Origin: Oscillospiraceae bacterium
GTDB taxonomy: Bacteria > Bacillota > Clostridia > Oscillospirales > Ruminococcaceae
Length of the DNA stretch: 64,000 nucleotides
Assembly (NCBI GenBank): GCA_009781425.1
Contig: WQYC01000005.1
Coordinates: forward strand, 1-64,000
Reading direction: 5' to 3'
Part shown: piece after piece, positions 47,950 through 56,031 of the stretch
Layout: each line of letters opens with the position of its first letter
Numbering within the stretch: the stretch's first letter is position 1
Position numbers and translations under genes: made by a program
Notes under the pieces: generated by a model
Database searches by the model: none
Seen by the model: the letters and a program-made list of their open reading frames with translations, nothing else
What the model was told of the DNA's origin: nothing

Positions 47950-48378
47950 ATGTTTGGATTGTTTAAAAAGAAGAAAAAAGACGTGGGGCGCGACTTTCTT
48001 GACGTGCCGCAAGAGCAAGTGAACGACGCGCCTCCAAGCGCGTTCAACACGCCGTTTCCTATAGACGAGAACGGCTACTTTTTGAGCGAGAAGGATATAA
48101 AAGTTATCGTAAAAGCCTGTGTTTTCTTCGCCCGTAATGGTGACGGCTATGACGACATCGTTGATATGATTCCCGAAACAGGCGGCAAGTTGCGTGATAA
48201 AACCGATTTATCCCCCGACGACATAACGGTGATTTCAATCTGCCTGCAAGCCTATAATAATGAAATGTGCAAGCTCATGAGCGAGCACCCCGAGTCGCCG
48301 GTTATGTTTAAATTGCGTAACGAGAAAGTATATTTTTTGACAATTATTGAAAAACTGACGAATTACTTGGCAGCTTAA
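47950..48378 (+). CDS. Hypothetical protein with basic N-terminus
   Basis: 142 residues. The N-terminus MFGLFKKKKKD is followed by a disordered stretch and a helical domain (about 45-142), with ENGYFLSEKDIKVIVKACVFFARNGDGYDDIVD. No membrane helix and no family recognised. AGAGGTG precedes ATG. Third gene of the ppa-maf operon, closed by a strong terminator. Confidence 0.75.
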   Translation: MFGLFKKKKKDVGRDFLDVPQEQVNDAPPSAFNTPFPIDENGYFLSEKDIKVIVKACVFFARNGDGYDDIVDMIPETGGKLRDKTDLSPDDITVISICLQAYNNEMCKLMSEHPESPVMFKLRNEKVYFLTIIEKLTNYLAA

Positions 48379-48393
48379 CGCGTATTAATTCGC

Positions 48394-48430
48394 TTTTGGT
48401 CGGGCTTTTATGTCCGACCAAAATTTTTTT
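48394..48430 (+). terminator. Rho-independent terminator of the ppa operon
   Basis: TTTTGGTCGG (48394-48403) pairs with CCGACCAAAA (48414-48423), followed by seven T. Confidence 0.85.
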
Positions 48431-48451
48431 GTAATTTTTTTCAAAAACCTA

Positions 48452-48503
48452 TTGACCGAATCGGTTTATTGTGCTATAATAGAATTAATAAACCGATTCG
48501 GTC
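48452..48503 (+). promoter_or_regulatory. TetR-regulated promoter with two operator sites
   Basis: Promoter: TTGACC (48452-48457), 17 bases, TATAAT (48475-48480). A 17-base sequence (48454-48470) is repeated inverted without mismatch at 48487-48503. Each half contains a near-palindrome ACCGA(A/T)TCGGT. One site overlaps the -35 and the other the transcription start, as expected for an autoregulated TetR operon. Confidence 0.85.
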
Positions 48504-48521
48504 TAAAAAGGAGGCGATTCC

Positions 48522-49163
48522 ATGTCCGCTTTACAGCACGCGGAATACTTAGAACATTTTCTGCATCTGCCGTCTGAAAAACAGCATAAAATCATAGACG
48601 CCGCGCTATATTCCTTCGGGCGAAACGGCTACAAAAAGGCTTCAGTCGCCGACATTGCCAAAGCCGCAGGAATCTCCAAGCCGATGGTTTTTCACTACTT
48701 CGGCAGTAAAAAGAACCTTTATATGTACCTGTTAGACTTCTGCGGAAGCACGCTCGCAAGCGGCGTAATGAGCAAATTTGACAAAAGCGAGACAGATTTT
48801 TTCAAGGCAGTCAGGAACGCGTCCGTTATCAAAACCGCAGTTTTAAAGGAATATCCCGACATTATGCATTTCATCGAAAGTATGTATTTCGAGACTGACC
48901 CTGAGGTTGAGCAGGAAATCAAGAAAGTCATTCAACGCGGAAAAGGCAATTTCGATATTGGGCGGTTCTTTGAAAATGTGGATTATTCAAGGTTCAAGGA
49001 CGGCGTTAACCCTGCACTCGTTATGAAGCTTTTGGTGTATTTTTCAGAAGGCGTAATCCGCGAAAACCCGCAGGGACAGAAGCTTGACATTGAAAGCTTA
49101 ATGAAGCAATTCGATGAATGCTTAGAGTTATTCAGAAAAAACTTTTATAAGGAGGAAATATAA
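48522..49163 (+). CDS. TetR/AcrR family transcriptional repressor
   Basis: 213 residues. N-terminal helix-turn-helix about 20-65 (IIDAALYSFGRNGYKKASVADIAKAAGISKPMVFHYFGSKKN is the classic region, described here as positions). The ligand domain is not assignable. AGGAGG precedes ATG. Its own promoter bears the paired operators, and its stop codon touches the ABC ATPase start, so it is the local regulator of the exporter. Confidence 0.93.
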   Translation: MSALQHAEYLEHFLHLPSEKQHKIIDAALYSFGRNGYKKASVADIAKAAGISKPMVFHYFGSKKNLYMYLLDFCGSTLASGVMSKFDKSETDFFKAVRNASVIKTAVLKEYPDIMHFIESMYFETDPEVEQEIKKVIQRGKGNFDIGRFFENVDYSRFKDGVNPALVMKLLVYFSEGVIRENPQGQKLDIESLMKQFDECLELFRKNFYKEEI

Positions 49164-49928
49164 ATGTTCATGTTAGAAATCGAGAATTTAACTAAGAAAT
49201 TCGGCAAGTTCACCGCGCTGAACAACGTAAATTTGCAAGTAAAGGAGGGCGAGGTCTTCGGCTATGTAGGCCCTAACGGCGCGGGAAAAACCACTACAAT
49301 CCGCGTGCTTTTGGGGATACTTCAAGCTACCTCGGGGACTGCAAAGGTCTTCGGAATGGACGCTTGGAAAGATGCGGTTGAAATTCACAAGCGTATAGCT
49401 TATGTTCCGGGCGACGTAAACCTTTGGCCCAATTTAACAGGCGGCGAGGTGATTGATTTATTCGTTAGTCTGCGCCAAAAAAGTGACAAGGAAAAGCGCG
49501 AAAGGCTGATTAAAAAATTCGAGCTTGACCCGACAAAAAAGTGCCGTACCTACTCGAAAGGCAACCGCCAGAAGGTAGCGTTAATTGCGGCTTTCGCGTC
49601 CGACGCGGATTTATATATTCTTGACGAGCCGACCTCGGGGCTTGACCCGCTTATGGGTGAGTTTTTCGTTGAAGAGGTGCTTAATCTCAAAAACAACGGC
49701 AAAAGCGTGATTCTTTCGAGTCATATTTTGTCGGAGGTTGAGCGGCTTTGTGACCGTGTCGGCGTGATTATGCGCGGGAACGTGATTAAAACAGGCACGC
49801 TCGACGAGCTAAAGCAGAGCGCGGCTACAGCTGACGGCAAGCTCCCGGATTCCATGGAGGAATTATTTATGCGCTACTATCATTCTGTAGGGAGCGACGT
49901 CCTCGACGCTCCGTCCGAGGAGGTGTAA
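49164..49928 (+). CDS. ABC exporter ATP-binding protein
   Basis: 254 residues. Walker A GPNGAGKTTT near residue 40, a degenerate signature YSKGNRQKVAL, Walker B LYILDEPTSGLDPL and a switch His in SSHILSE. It pairs with the next gene as a drug or polyketide-type exporter. The last 15 codons (HSVGSDVLDAPSEEV) are read from a palindromic repeat inserted at the 3' end, giving an altered C-terminus. Confidence 0.93.
   Translation: MFMLEIENLTKKFGKFTALNNVNLQVKEGEVFGYVGPNGAGKTTTIRVLLGILQATSGTAKVFGMDAWKDAVEIHKRIAYVPGDVNLWPNLTGGEVIDLFVSLRQKSDKEKRERLIKKFELDPTKKCRTYSKGNRQKVALIAAFASDADLYILDEPTSGLDPLMGEFFVEEVLNLKNNGKSVILSSHILSEVERLCDRVGVIMRGNVIKTGTLDELKQSAATADGKLPDSMEELFMRYYHSVGSDVLDAPSEEV
49887..49920. 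repeat. GTAGGGAGCG palindromic repeat at the 3' end of the ABC ATPase gene
   Basis: GGAGCG (49891-49896) pairs with CGCTCC (49907-49912), overlapped by CCTCG/CGAGG (49901-49905, 49916-49920). It is translated as the end of the protein. Confidence 0.65.
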
Positions 49929-49930
49929 AT

Positions 49931-51598
49931 ATGAAAGGTAATTTTGATTACACCGGGAAGTTAGTGAAGTTTATGCTTCGGCGTGAGCGGATTATCGCGG
50001 CGATTTGGATAGTGGTAATCGTGATTTTTACAGTTGCGCTTGCACCTGGGCTTGAAGCGATGTTCCCCGACGGCGAAGCACGGGAAAATATTTCGCTGAT
50101 GTATGACAACCCGATTATGGTTTCGATGATGGGGCCTATTTATGAGATTGACGGCGAATACACGACAGGCGGGATTTACGCAGGAATGATGCTGCTTTGG
50201 GTGATGATTTCGGTCGCTGTAATGAATATTTTTATTGTAGTTCGGCACACTCGCGCAGACGAGGAACGCTGGCGCGCAGAGGTTATTCGCTCGCTTCCCG
50301 TCGGCAGGCTCGCGAATATCAATGCGGCGATGCTTACTGCGCTTGTCATTAACGCGATTCTTGCAATTACAACAGGGCTCGGTTTGGCTGTCGCCGGAGT
50401 TGAAAGCATAGATTTCGCGGGAAGTATGCTTTACGGCGCAGTTCTCGGTGCAAGCGGGCTTGCTTTCGCCGCAATTTCCGCGATTTTCTGCCAGCTTTCC
50501 GCAAGCACGAGCGGCGCGTTCGGATTGTCGTTTCTTGCACTCGGCGGCTCTTATATGCTTCGCGCGGCGGGCGATGTGGGAAATGAGGTTTTGTCCTTAA
50601 TCAGCCCGCTCGGTCTCGCACAGCGCACAAAAGTCTATGTCGAGAATGATTTATTGCCCCTCTTTGCACTTTTAATAATTACAATCGCGCTATCGGCTTT
50701 GGCGTATAAGTTAAATTCTATGCGTGACTTGGGTCAGGGCTTTATTCCCGCGCGAATGGGCAGACGCGAAGCAAAGAAGTCACTGCTTTCGCCGTTCGGA
50801 TTATCACTGCGGCTTCTCAAAAACGCGATTATTGTTTGGGTTATTTCCATGCTTTTGCTCGGCGCGTCTTACGGCTCGATTATAGGCGAAATCGACCGCT
50901 TTGTCGGCGACAGCCCCGAGTATTTAACATTAGTCGGGCTTTCACCGGAAATCTTAGAACTGCTTTCCGAGCAGGATAAAGCCGACATGATTGTAGACGG
51001 CTTCGGCAGCTTTGTTACGACGATGATGACGCTGATTGCGCTTGTGCCATTATTAATGTTCGCGATGAAACCCAAGAGCGAAGAGGTTGACGGACGCGCG
51101 GAGGGAATTTTATCACGCTCGGTTTCGCGCCCGAAATATCTTGCAGGCTACGTAATTATCACGTTCACAATGAGTTTAATTATGCAATTATGTACAGCTC
51201 TCGGCTTATACGGTGCGGCGGCGGCGAATGAAGTCAATCCGTTCGTGCTTGAAAAACTGCTCGCGGCGAACTTCGTTTACCTGCCTGCTTTGTGGCTTAT
51301 TATCGGGCTTGCGGTGCTGATTGTCGGCGTCTTCCCGAAGGCGGGCGGCGTGGTTTGGGGGTACTACGGATTTATTTGCTTCATGGCTTTAATAGGCAAT
51401 ATTCCCGACTTGCTTCCTGCGTGGGTCGCAAACCTGTCGCCGTTCAAGTTTATCCCCGAAATAAGAGTTACGAGCTTCGATTTATTCCCTGCCGCAGAGA
51501 ACAGCTTTGCGCCGCTGATTGTAATGACCGTAATTGCAATTACGCTGACTGTGATAGGATTCATCGGATACAGAAAACGAGATTTAATGACGCACTAA
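49931..51598 (+). CDS. ABC exporter permease (two-repeat, polytopic)
   Basis: 555 residues and about twelve membrane helices in two similar halves, the layout of ABC-2 permeases of tetronasin/polyketide-type exporters. Hydrophobic segments begin near residues 20, 80, 120, 155, 190 and 240 in the first half. It starts two bases after the ATPase stop with GAGGAGGTG in the ATPase end. Substrate unknown; the TetR gene suggests induction by it. Confidence 0.9.
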   Translation: MKGNFDYTGKLVKFMLRRERIIAAIWIVVIVIFTVALAPGLEAMFPDGEARENISLMYDNPIMVSMMGPIYEIDGEYTTGGIYAGMMLLWVMISVAVMNIFIVVRHTRADEERWRAEVIRSLPVGRLANINAAMLTALVINAILAITTGLGLAVAGVESIDFAGSMLYGAVLGASGLAFAAISAIFCQLSASTSGAFGLSFLALGGSYMLRAAGDVGNEVLSLISPLGLAQRTKVYVENDLLPLFALLIITIALSALAYKLNSMRDLGQGFIPARMGRREAKKSLLSPFGLSLRLLKNAIIVWVISMLLLGASYGSIIGEIDRFVGDSPEYLTLVGLSPEILELLSEQDKADMIVDGFGSFVTTMMTLIALVPLLMFAMKPKSEEVDGRAEGILSRSVSRPKYLAGYVIITFTMSLIMQLCTALGLYGAAAANEVNPFVLEKLLAANFVYLPALWLIIGLAVLIVGVFPKAGGVVWGYYGFICFMALIGNIPDLLPAWVANLSPFKFIPEIRVTSFDLFPAAENSFAPLIVMTVIAITLTVIGFIGYRKRDLMTH

Positions 51599-51607
51599 TA
51601 CACAATA

Positions 51608-51635
51608 AAACGGCTCTGTTAAGTCAGAGCCGTTT
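51608..51635. terminator. Bidirectional terminator overlapping the end of the phosphatase gene
   Basis: AAACGGCTCTG (51608-51618) pairs with CAGAGCCGTTT (51625-51635). T-rich tails lie on both sides. The minus-strand gene's stop codon (51619-51621) is in the loop, so its last codons form one arm. Confidence 0.8.
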
Positions 51636-52197
51636 CTTCTTTATCAATTATGTAGCGGACAACATCGCAGTTTGAATAATGCGGGGCTTCGGCGATTGTT
51701 TCGACTCGCCTGTCTAACATACACGCATATATCACACGCAGAGCGTAGCCGTGCGTCAGCACGAAAACTTTTTCATAGTTTTTGCTTTTCATATCGTCAA
51801 TAAACGAGCTGAATCTTTCAATCACGTCGCTGACAGCTTCGCCGTTGGCAGGCGGCTTGTATAGAATCGGGTCAGTGTAGAACAACATTCCAGATTCGGG
51901 GAAATTAACGGAGGCTTCTTCGTACTTCATGCCCTCTAAGATGCCGAGACGAATTTCCTCCAAACGCTCGTCAATATTAATCGCATATTTATCGCCGAAC
52001 GCAAGCTTAACTGTATCAACAGCGCGCTCCAAGGGACTGCTGTAAACCGCGTCAAAAGTAATATCTTCAAGCGATTTCCCGAGCTGCTTCGCCTGCTCTA
52101 TGCCGTTTTCTGTAAGCGGCGAGTTCGTTCTGCCGCCTGTTAACCGTCTTTCGACGTTCGATTGTGTTTCACCGTGCCGCGCGATGTATAATTCCAT
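51619..52197 (-). CDS. Histidine phosphatase (phosphoglycerate mutase-like) family protein
   Basis: 192 residues. Catalytic RHGETQSN near residue 8, SSPLERAVDT, acid residue in LEEIRLGILEGM and the second His in VLTHGYALRV. Candidates are a cofactor-dependent phosphatase such as alpha-ribazole phosphatase or a general one; context does not decide. Its ATG shares a base with the tmk stop. Confidence 0.88.
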   Translation of the reverse strand: MELYIARHGETQSNVERRLTGGRTNSPLTENGIEQAKQLGKSLEDITFDAVYSSPLERAVDTVKLAFGDKYAINIDERLEEIRLGILEGMKYEEASVNFPESGMLFYTDPILYKPPANGEAVSDVIERFSSFIDDMKSKNYEKVFVLTHGYALRVIYACMLDRRVETIAEAPHYSNCDVVRYIIDKEETALT

Positions 52198-52820
52198 TAT
52201 AACAGCTCCTCAATATATTTTATAATTTCCCTCGTAATCGCTTCCTCGCTCTGATTTCCTTTTACAATCAGCAAGTTTTTAAGCAAGCTTTTCTCTTTCA
52301 AAAAATCAAAAGCCTTATAAAAATTCTCGCGCACTGCTACGCCTTCTTTATCGAAAAGCTCGTTCCCTACTCTCGATTTGCCGATTCTCGCCATTGTTTC
52401 CTCCGGCTCGGTGTCGATGAAAATAGTTATATCCGGCATGAGGAGCTTCATCGCCGCCTTGTTGCACTCGTAAACAGTTTCAAAATCAAGCTCAAGCCCT
52501 TGATACGCGAGGTTCGAGAAAACATAACGGTCGCAAATTACGTGAATCCCCTCGTTTAAATACGGTTTTATATCGTGAATTATATGCTCGTATCTGTCCG
52601 CGGCGAAAAGCAGAGCCATCGTCTGCGGCGCGAATTTCACCTGCTTTTTAATCGCACTGCGGGCAAGCGCACCGGGCAGGCTTTCGCTCGGCTCGCGCTC
52701 TTCGCGGCATTTCAAGCCTTTTTCTTTTGTGATGTACTTGTGAATCGCCGCAAGCTGGGTTGTCTTGCCCGAGCCGTCTAAGCCCTCGAAGACTATGAAT
52801 TTGCCGTTGTTGCTGTTCAT
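52197..52820 (-). CDS. tmk: Thymidylate kinase
   Basis: 207 residues. P-loop GLDGSGKTTQ near residue 14, DR(Y/H) motif ICDRYVFSNLAYQG, and FIDTEPEETMARI. It phosphorylates dTMP to dTDP. Starts five bases after the RDD gene end. Confidence 0.94.
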   Translation of the reverse strand: MNSNNGKFIVFEGLDGSGKTTQLAAIHKYITKEKGLKCREEREPSESLPGALARSAIKKQVKFAPQTMALLFAADRYEHIIHDIKPYLNEGIHVICDRYVFSNLAYQGLELDFETVYECNKAAMKLLMPDITIFIDTEPEETMARIGKSRVGNELFDKEGVAVRENFYKAFDFLKEKSLLKNLLIVKGNQSEEAITREIIKYIEELL

Positions 52821-52824
52821 GAAT

Positions 52825-53553
52825 TCACCGCCTTATACTTATTGCAACATCTACTATTTCCCAATTACCAGACGGTTCTTTTTTCAGCCAAATCCAAATG
52901 TTCGCGGAATCCCTTTCGCCGACTGCGTATACCGTGAATTCAGCGTTTCCGCCTTGATTTGAAGTGCTTATATTTCCTTGCTTGAAGCGAGTATAGATTA
53001 TGTTTCCGACAATGTCGCGAACCTCTTCGCTTGTTTCAATATAGTCAATTGCAGTTCGATATGAATCATCATTCTTAATGAAGTCTGATATACCTAAAAT
53101 TAAGGGTATTGATAAAACAAAAGGTGCTACAAAAATTATTAAAATGATAGGTACAGTTTTTACTTTATTTGAAACAATATATACATCAGTTTTGACAAGC
53201 ATATCTCCGATTTTTCTTTTGCTCTTACTTAATAGAAGCACCAATAATTCAAAAAACCACAAATAGGTAAAAAGATTCCTACAAAATAATGTTAATGTAG
53301 TAAAATTAGGTTTATCTACATCAATGCTTTTGACTTTTAATCCCACTAATCTTTTTCCCAAACTTGCACCGCCGAATATATCTTTTAAACCGAAATACAG
53401 AAAAAATGCAATCCACCATAATAACATCATGTTTTGTGAGTTTCTGATTATGTAGAACATAAATATGCCTTGAATCGGAAAAATTATAATAGTATCGACC
53501 AATAGAGCAAGAAGCCGTTTTCCTATACTTGCTTTTTGAATTGTTTCTGTCAT
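52825..53553 (-). CDS. RDD family membrane protein
   Basis: 242 residues from ATG 53553, chosen because AAGGTGG lies eight bases upstream. An in-frame TTG at 53574 would start in the -10 region. The RDD domain (about 5-150) has three membrane helices with ASIGKRLLALLVDTIII, GGASLGKRLVGLKV and a fourth hydrophobic segment near 135-155. The rest is an extracytoplasmic domain ending with a GDRDSANIW-like fold. Function unknown. Confidence 0.82.
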   Translation of the reverse strand: MTETIQKASIGKRLLALLVDTIIIFPIQGIFMFYIIRNSQNMMLLWWIAFFLYFGLKDIFGGASLGKRLVGLKVKSIDVDKPNFTTLTLFCRNLFTYLWFFELLVLLLSKSKRKIGDMLVKTDVYIVSNKVKTVPIILIIFVAPFVLSIPLILGISDFIKNDDSYRTAIDYIETSEEVRDIVGNIIYTRFKQGNISTSNQGGNAEFTVYAVGERDSANIWIWLKKEPSGNWEIVDVAISIRR

Positions 53554-53573
53554 AAATACACCACCTTCCTCCA

Positions 53574-53602
53574 ATTATAACACAAAAAAGGCGGGAAATC
53601 AA
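53574..53602 (-). promoter_or_regulatory. Promoter of the RDD gene, embedded in the spoIVB terminator
   Basis: On the minus strand TTGATT (53597-53602), 17 bases, TATAAT (53574-53579). The -35 is in the loop of the terminator 53588-53611. Confidence 0.5.
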
Positions 53603-53611
53603 TCCCGCCTT
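53588..53611 (-). terminator. Rho-independent terminator of spoIVB
   Basis: AAGGCGGGA/TCCCGCCTT stem (53588-53596, 53603-53611) followed on the minus strand by six T. Confidence 0.8.
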
Positions 53612-53619
53612 CATATTTT

Positions 53620-54861
53620 TTACGCCGCGTCATCTAAAACAGTTTCCAGCTCCTCGCATTCCGTCATCTTCCTGTACATATTCTCTGCGAAAATCGCGTA
53701 GCCGCGCGTATTATCGTTCACAAACACATGAGTCACCGCGCCCGCAAGCATACCATTTTGAATAATAGGGCTGCCGCTCATTCCCTGCACTATTCCGCCT
53801 GTTTTTGCAATCAGCTCTTCGTCTGTGATTCTGATTACCATGTTTTTGACCTGATTATTCTCGTTAAAATCCAACCGCTCTATATAAATTTCATATTCCT
53901 GCGCACTGCTGCCGCCGATTGTTGATAAAATAGTCGCCGCGCCTGTTGTCACTTCCTGTTTAAATGCCATCGGAATCCCCGAATCAAGCGACGGCGCATA
54001 GTTCATTGTGCCGAATACGCCGAGCTCTGTGTTTCGCTCAATCGTGCCAATCGGTGCGCGCGACAGAAACGAACCGGAGAGCTCGCCCGGGTCGCCCGGT
54101 CTGCCTTTTATGACGCCGCTGATTGTCACCGAAACCGCTTCACCGCTTGAAAGCGGCAGAATCTTCCCTGTGTCAACGTCGCAGACGCCATGCCCCAAGC
54201 CGCCGAAGCTTCCTCTCGCGGGGTCATAAAAGGTCAGCGTGCCTATTCCCGCGGAAGATGCCCGCACCCAAACTCCGATTCTGTAAAGATTATCGCGCCC
54301 GGACTGAATTGGATTGATATTAAGCGACATTTCCTTGCCGTCTCTGATTAATTCTACGACTGCTTCACCTGCTTTAAACTGCACTGCATCTGTTATGTCT
54401 GCACTTTTTTCTATACTTACGCCGTTCACCGATACAATTATATCGCCTGTTCGCAGTCCCGCGAGCCGCGCAGGTGAGGGGCTTCCGTCAATATCTCCCA
54501 GCCCTGTTACAATCGCGCCATCGGTTCTGATTTTAATCCCGAACGGCGTTCCGCAGGGCACAAGCACAGGTCTGTCAATTCTTTCAAGCTGTACTTCTTT
54601 TATAGGAATTATTCCGAATAATTTTAAGCTGACTGTCTGCTCTTGTATGCCTGTATCCACGCTCGAAAGCGCAGGTAACGCCTCGTTTTCTGTATGACTT
54701 AAATCTGCTGTTATATTAAAAAAGGTTCTTATATTCAGCGGCGCGTTGCCGGAAAGGTAAAACTTGTCAGGGAGCTGTGTGTAATAGAAAGCAAAAACTA
54801 CGCATAATAGTAACACAAAGCAAACAAGCGTTCCGTACGCCGCTTTAAAAATTTTCCTCAT
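53620..54861 (-). CDS. spoIVB: SpoIVB signalling serine peptidase
   Basis: 413 residues. One membrane helix (about 9-30), a PDZ domain (about 115-190; GIKIRTDGAIVTGLG, LRTGDIIVSVNG) and an S55 peptidase domain with His in GLGHGVCD (near 226) and the Ser in VQGMSGSPIIQNG (near 366). Made in the forespore under sigma-G, it is secreted into the space between forespore and mother cell and cuts SpoIVFA to trigger pro-sigma-K processing. Spo0A, the usual neighbour in Bacillus and Clostridia, is not next to it here. Confidence 0.95.
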   Translation of the reverse strand: MRKIFKAAYGTLVCFVLLLCVVFAFYYTQLPDKFYLSGNAPLNIRTFFNITADLSHTENEALPALSSVDTGIQEQTVSLKLFGIIPIKEVQLERIDRPVLVPCGTPFGIKIRTDGAIVTGLGDIDGSPSPARLAGLRTGDIIVSVNGVSIEKSADITDAVQFKAGEAVVELIRDGKEMSLNINPIQSGRDNLYRIGVWVRASSAGIGTLTFYDPARGSFGGLGHGVCDVDTGKILPLSSGEAVSVTISGVIKGRPGDPGELSGSFLSRAPIGTIERNTELGVFGTMNYAPSLDSGIPMAFKQEVTTGAATILSTIGGSSAQEYEIYIERLDFNENNQVKNMVIRITDEELIAKTGGIVQGMSGSPIIQNGMLAGAVTHVFVNDNTRGYAIFAENMYRKMTECEELETVLDDAA

Positions 54862-54989
54862 AATTTATCTCCGCTTTTCTCATTTATGCAAGCCCGTCAA
54901 AGCCTTTGCATACATTTAATATTGACAAATCGGCGGATTTTATAAGAGGTATTTTTTAATTTTTGATTTTGGAACTTCAGCGAACAGAT

Positions 54990-55016
54990 AAAAGCCGTAA
55001 AATTTTTACGGCTTTT
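54990..55016 (-). terminator. Rho-independent terminator of the diguanylate cyclase gene
   Basis: AAAAGCCGTAAAA (54990-55002) pairs with TTTTACGGCTTTT (55004-55016). It lies 20 bases past the stop at 55037 on the minus strand. Confidence 0.75.
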
Positions 55017-55036
55017 TTTATGGAAAATGTTGTTAT

Positions 55037-55969
55037 TTATTTTTCTTCCTTCTGCATATCGCTATACAAGCAAACCCTGTTTCTGCCGTCTGCTTTTGCT
55101 TTGTAAAGCGCTTCGTCGGCATCGTGAAGAAAATCGTCAACACAGCAATCCGCTGACGGCTTTTGTGTATTTACCCCGATGCTTACGGTGGTATAGGTGT
55201 TTCTGCCGTCGCGAAGAGTTACTGTTGTTTTTTCAATGTTAGCGCGGACTTGCTCTGCAATTGCCGTCGCGCCTTTTAAATCCGTGTCGGGCAGCAGTGC
55301 TATAAACTCTTCCCCGCCCCAGCGCGCCGCGAAGTCTCCAGGGCGTTTAAGCGTCTGCGCTATGACATCTGCAATCGTTTTCAGCACTAAGTCGCCGTTG
55401 AGATGCCCGTAGGTATCGTTATATTTTTTGAAGAAATCAATGTCGATGGCGAGTATGCTGATTTCTCCTTCTTCTCTGATTGTGCGCTTCCACTCGGAAT
55501 ACAGCCGCTCATCAAAGCCGCGCCTATTCGCGATTCCCGTCATAGAATCGACGAGTCCCATGCGCTCTATTTGGCTTATATAATTAAGTATACGAATTTG
55601 GCTTCCCACCCGAAGCTTTACTATCGCAGGGTTAAACGGCTTTACTATGAAATCCGCACCTCCGAGCGCAAGAGCTTTTTCTTCCTCGTTGCGGTCTGTG
55701 AGCCCTGTTATGAATATAACAGGGATATTTTGTAAATGTACGTCTTCCTTCAGCAAAGCGATTGTCTGATAGCCGTCCATTTTCGGCATTATTATGTCTA
55801 AAATAATCACGTCCGGCTCATGCTCTTTTGCGGCTTTAAGTCCGTCTATGCCGTTCCACGCTGTATATATTTGATAGTCCTCGCCTAAAATACGCTGCAA
55901 AACAGCTATATTCAGCGGTGAATCATCAATGATGAGCAGGCTTCTTTTTATATTGTTTTGTTCTTTCAT
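55037..55969 (-). CDS. Response regulator-diguanylate cyclase (REC-GGDEF)
   Basis: 310 residues. Receiver domain about 8-125, Asp in VIILDIIMPKMDG near 58 and Lys in VKPFNP. GGDEF domain about 135-300 with active-site GGEEF in ARWGGEEFIA. The inhibitory RxxD is intact five residues before it (RPGD). It should make c-di-GMP on phosphorylation. No cognate kinase adjoins. Confidence 0.93.
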   Translation of the reverse strand: MKEQNNIKRSLLIIDDSPLNIAVLQRILGEDYQIYTAWNGIDGLKAAKEHEPDVIILDIIMPKMDGYQTIALLKEDVHLQNIPVIFITGLTDRNEEEKALALGGADFIVKPFNPAIVKLRVGSQIRILNYISQIERMGLVDSMTGIANRRGFDERLYSEWKRTIREEGEISILAIDIDFFKKYNDTYGHLNGDLVLKTIADVIAQTLKRPGDFAARWGGEEFIALLPDTDLKGATAIAEQVRANIEKTTVTLRDGRNTYTTVSIGVNTQKPSADCCVDDFLHDADEALYKAKADGRNRVCLYSDMQKEEK

Positions 55970-56002
55970 TTGTTTCGCCCTCTATTTATATATTCTGTTT
56001 GT

Positions 56003-56031
56003 ATTTTATCATATATTCATCGCTCTGTCAA
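56003..56031 (-). promoter_or_regulatory. Promoter of the diguanylate cyclase gene
   Basis: On the minus strand TTGACA (56026-56031), overlapping the uvrA stop, 17 bases, TAAAAT (56003-56008). Confidence 0.65.

Noticed and set aside
54862-54985. Sigma-G promoter for spoIVB
   Set aside because: A GTATG...CATAAAT pair is present but the 20-base spacing does not fit; too weak to call.
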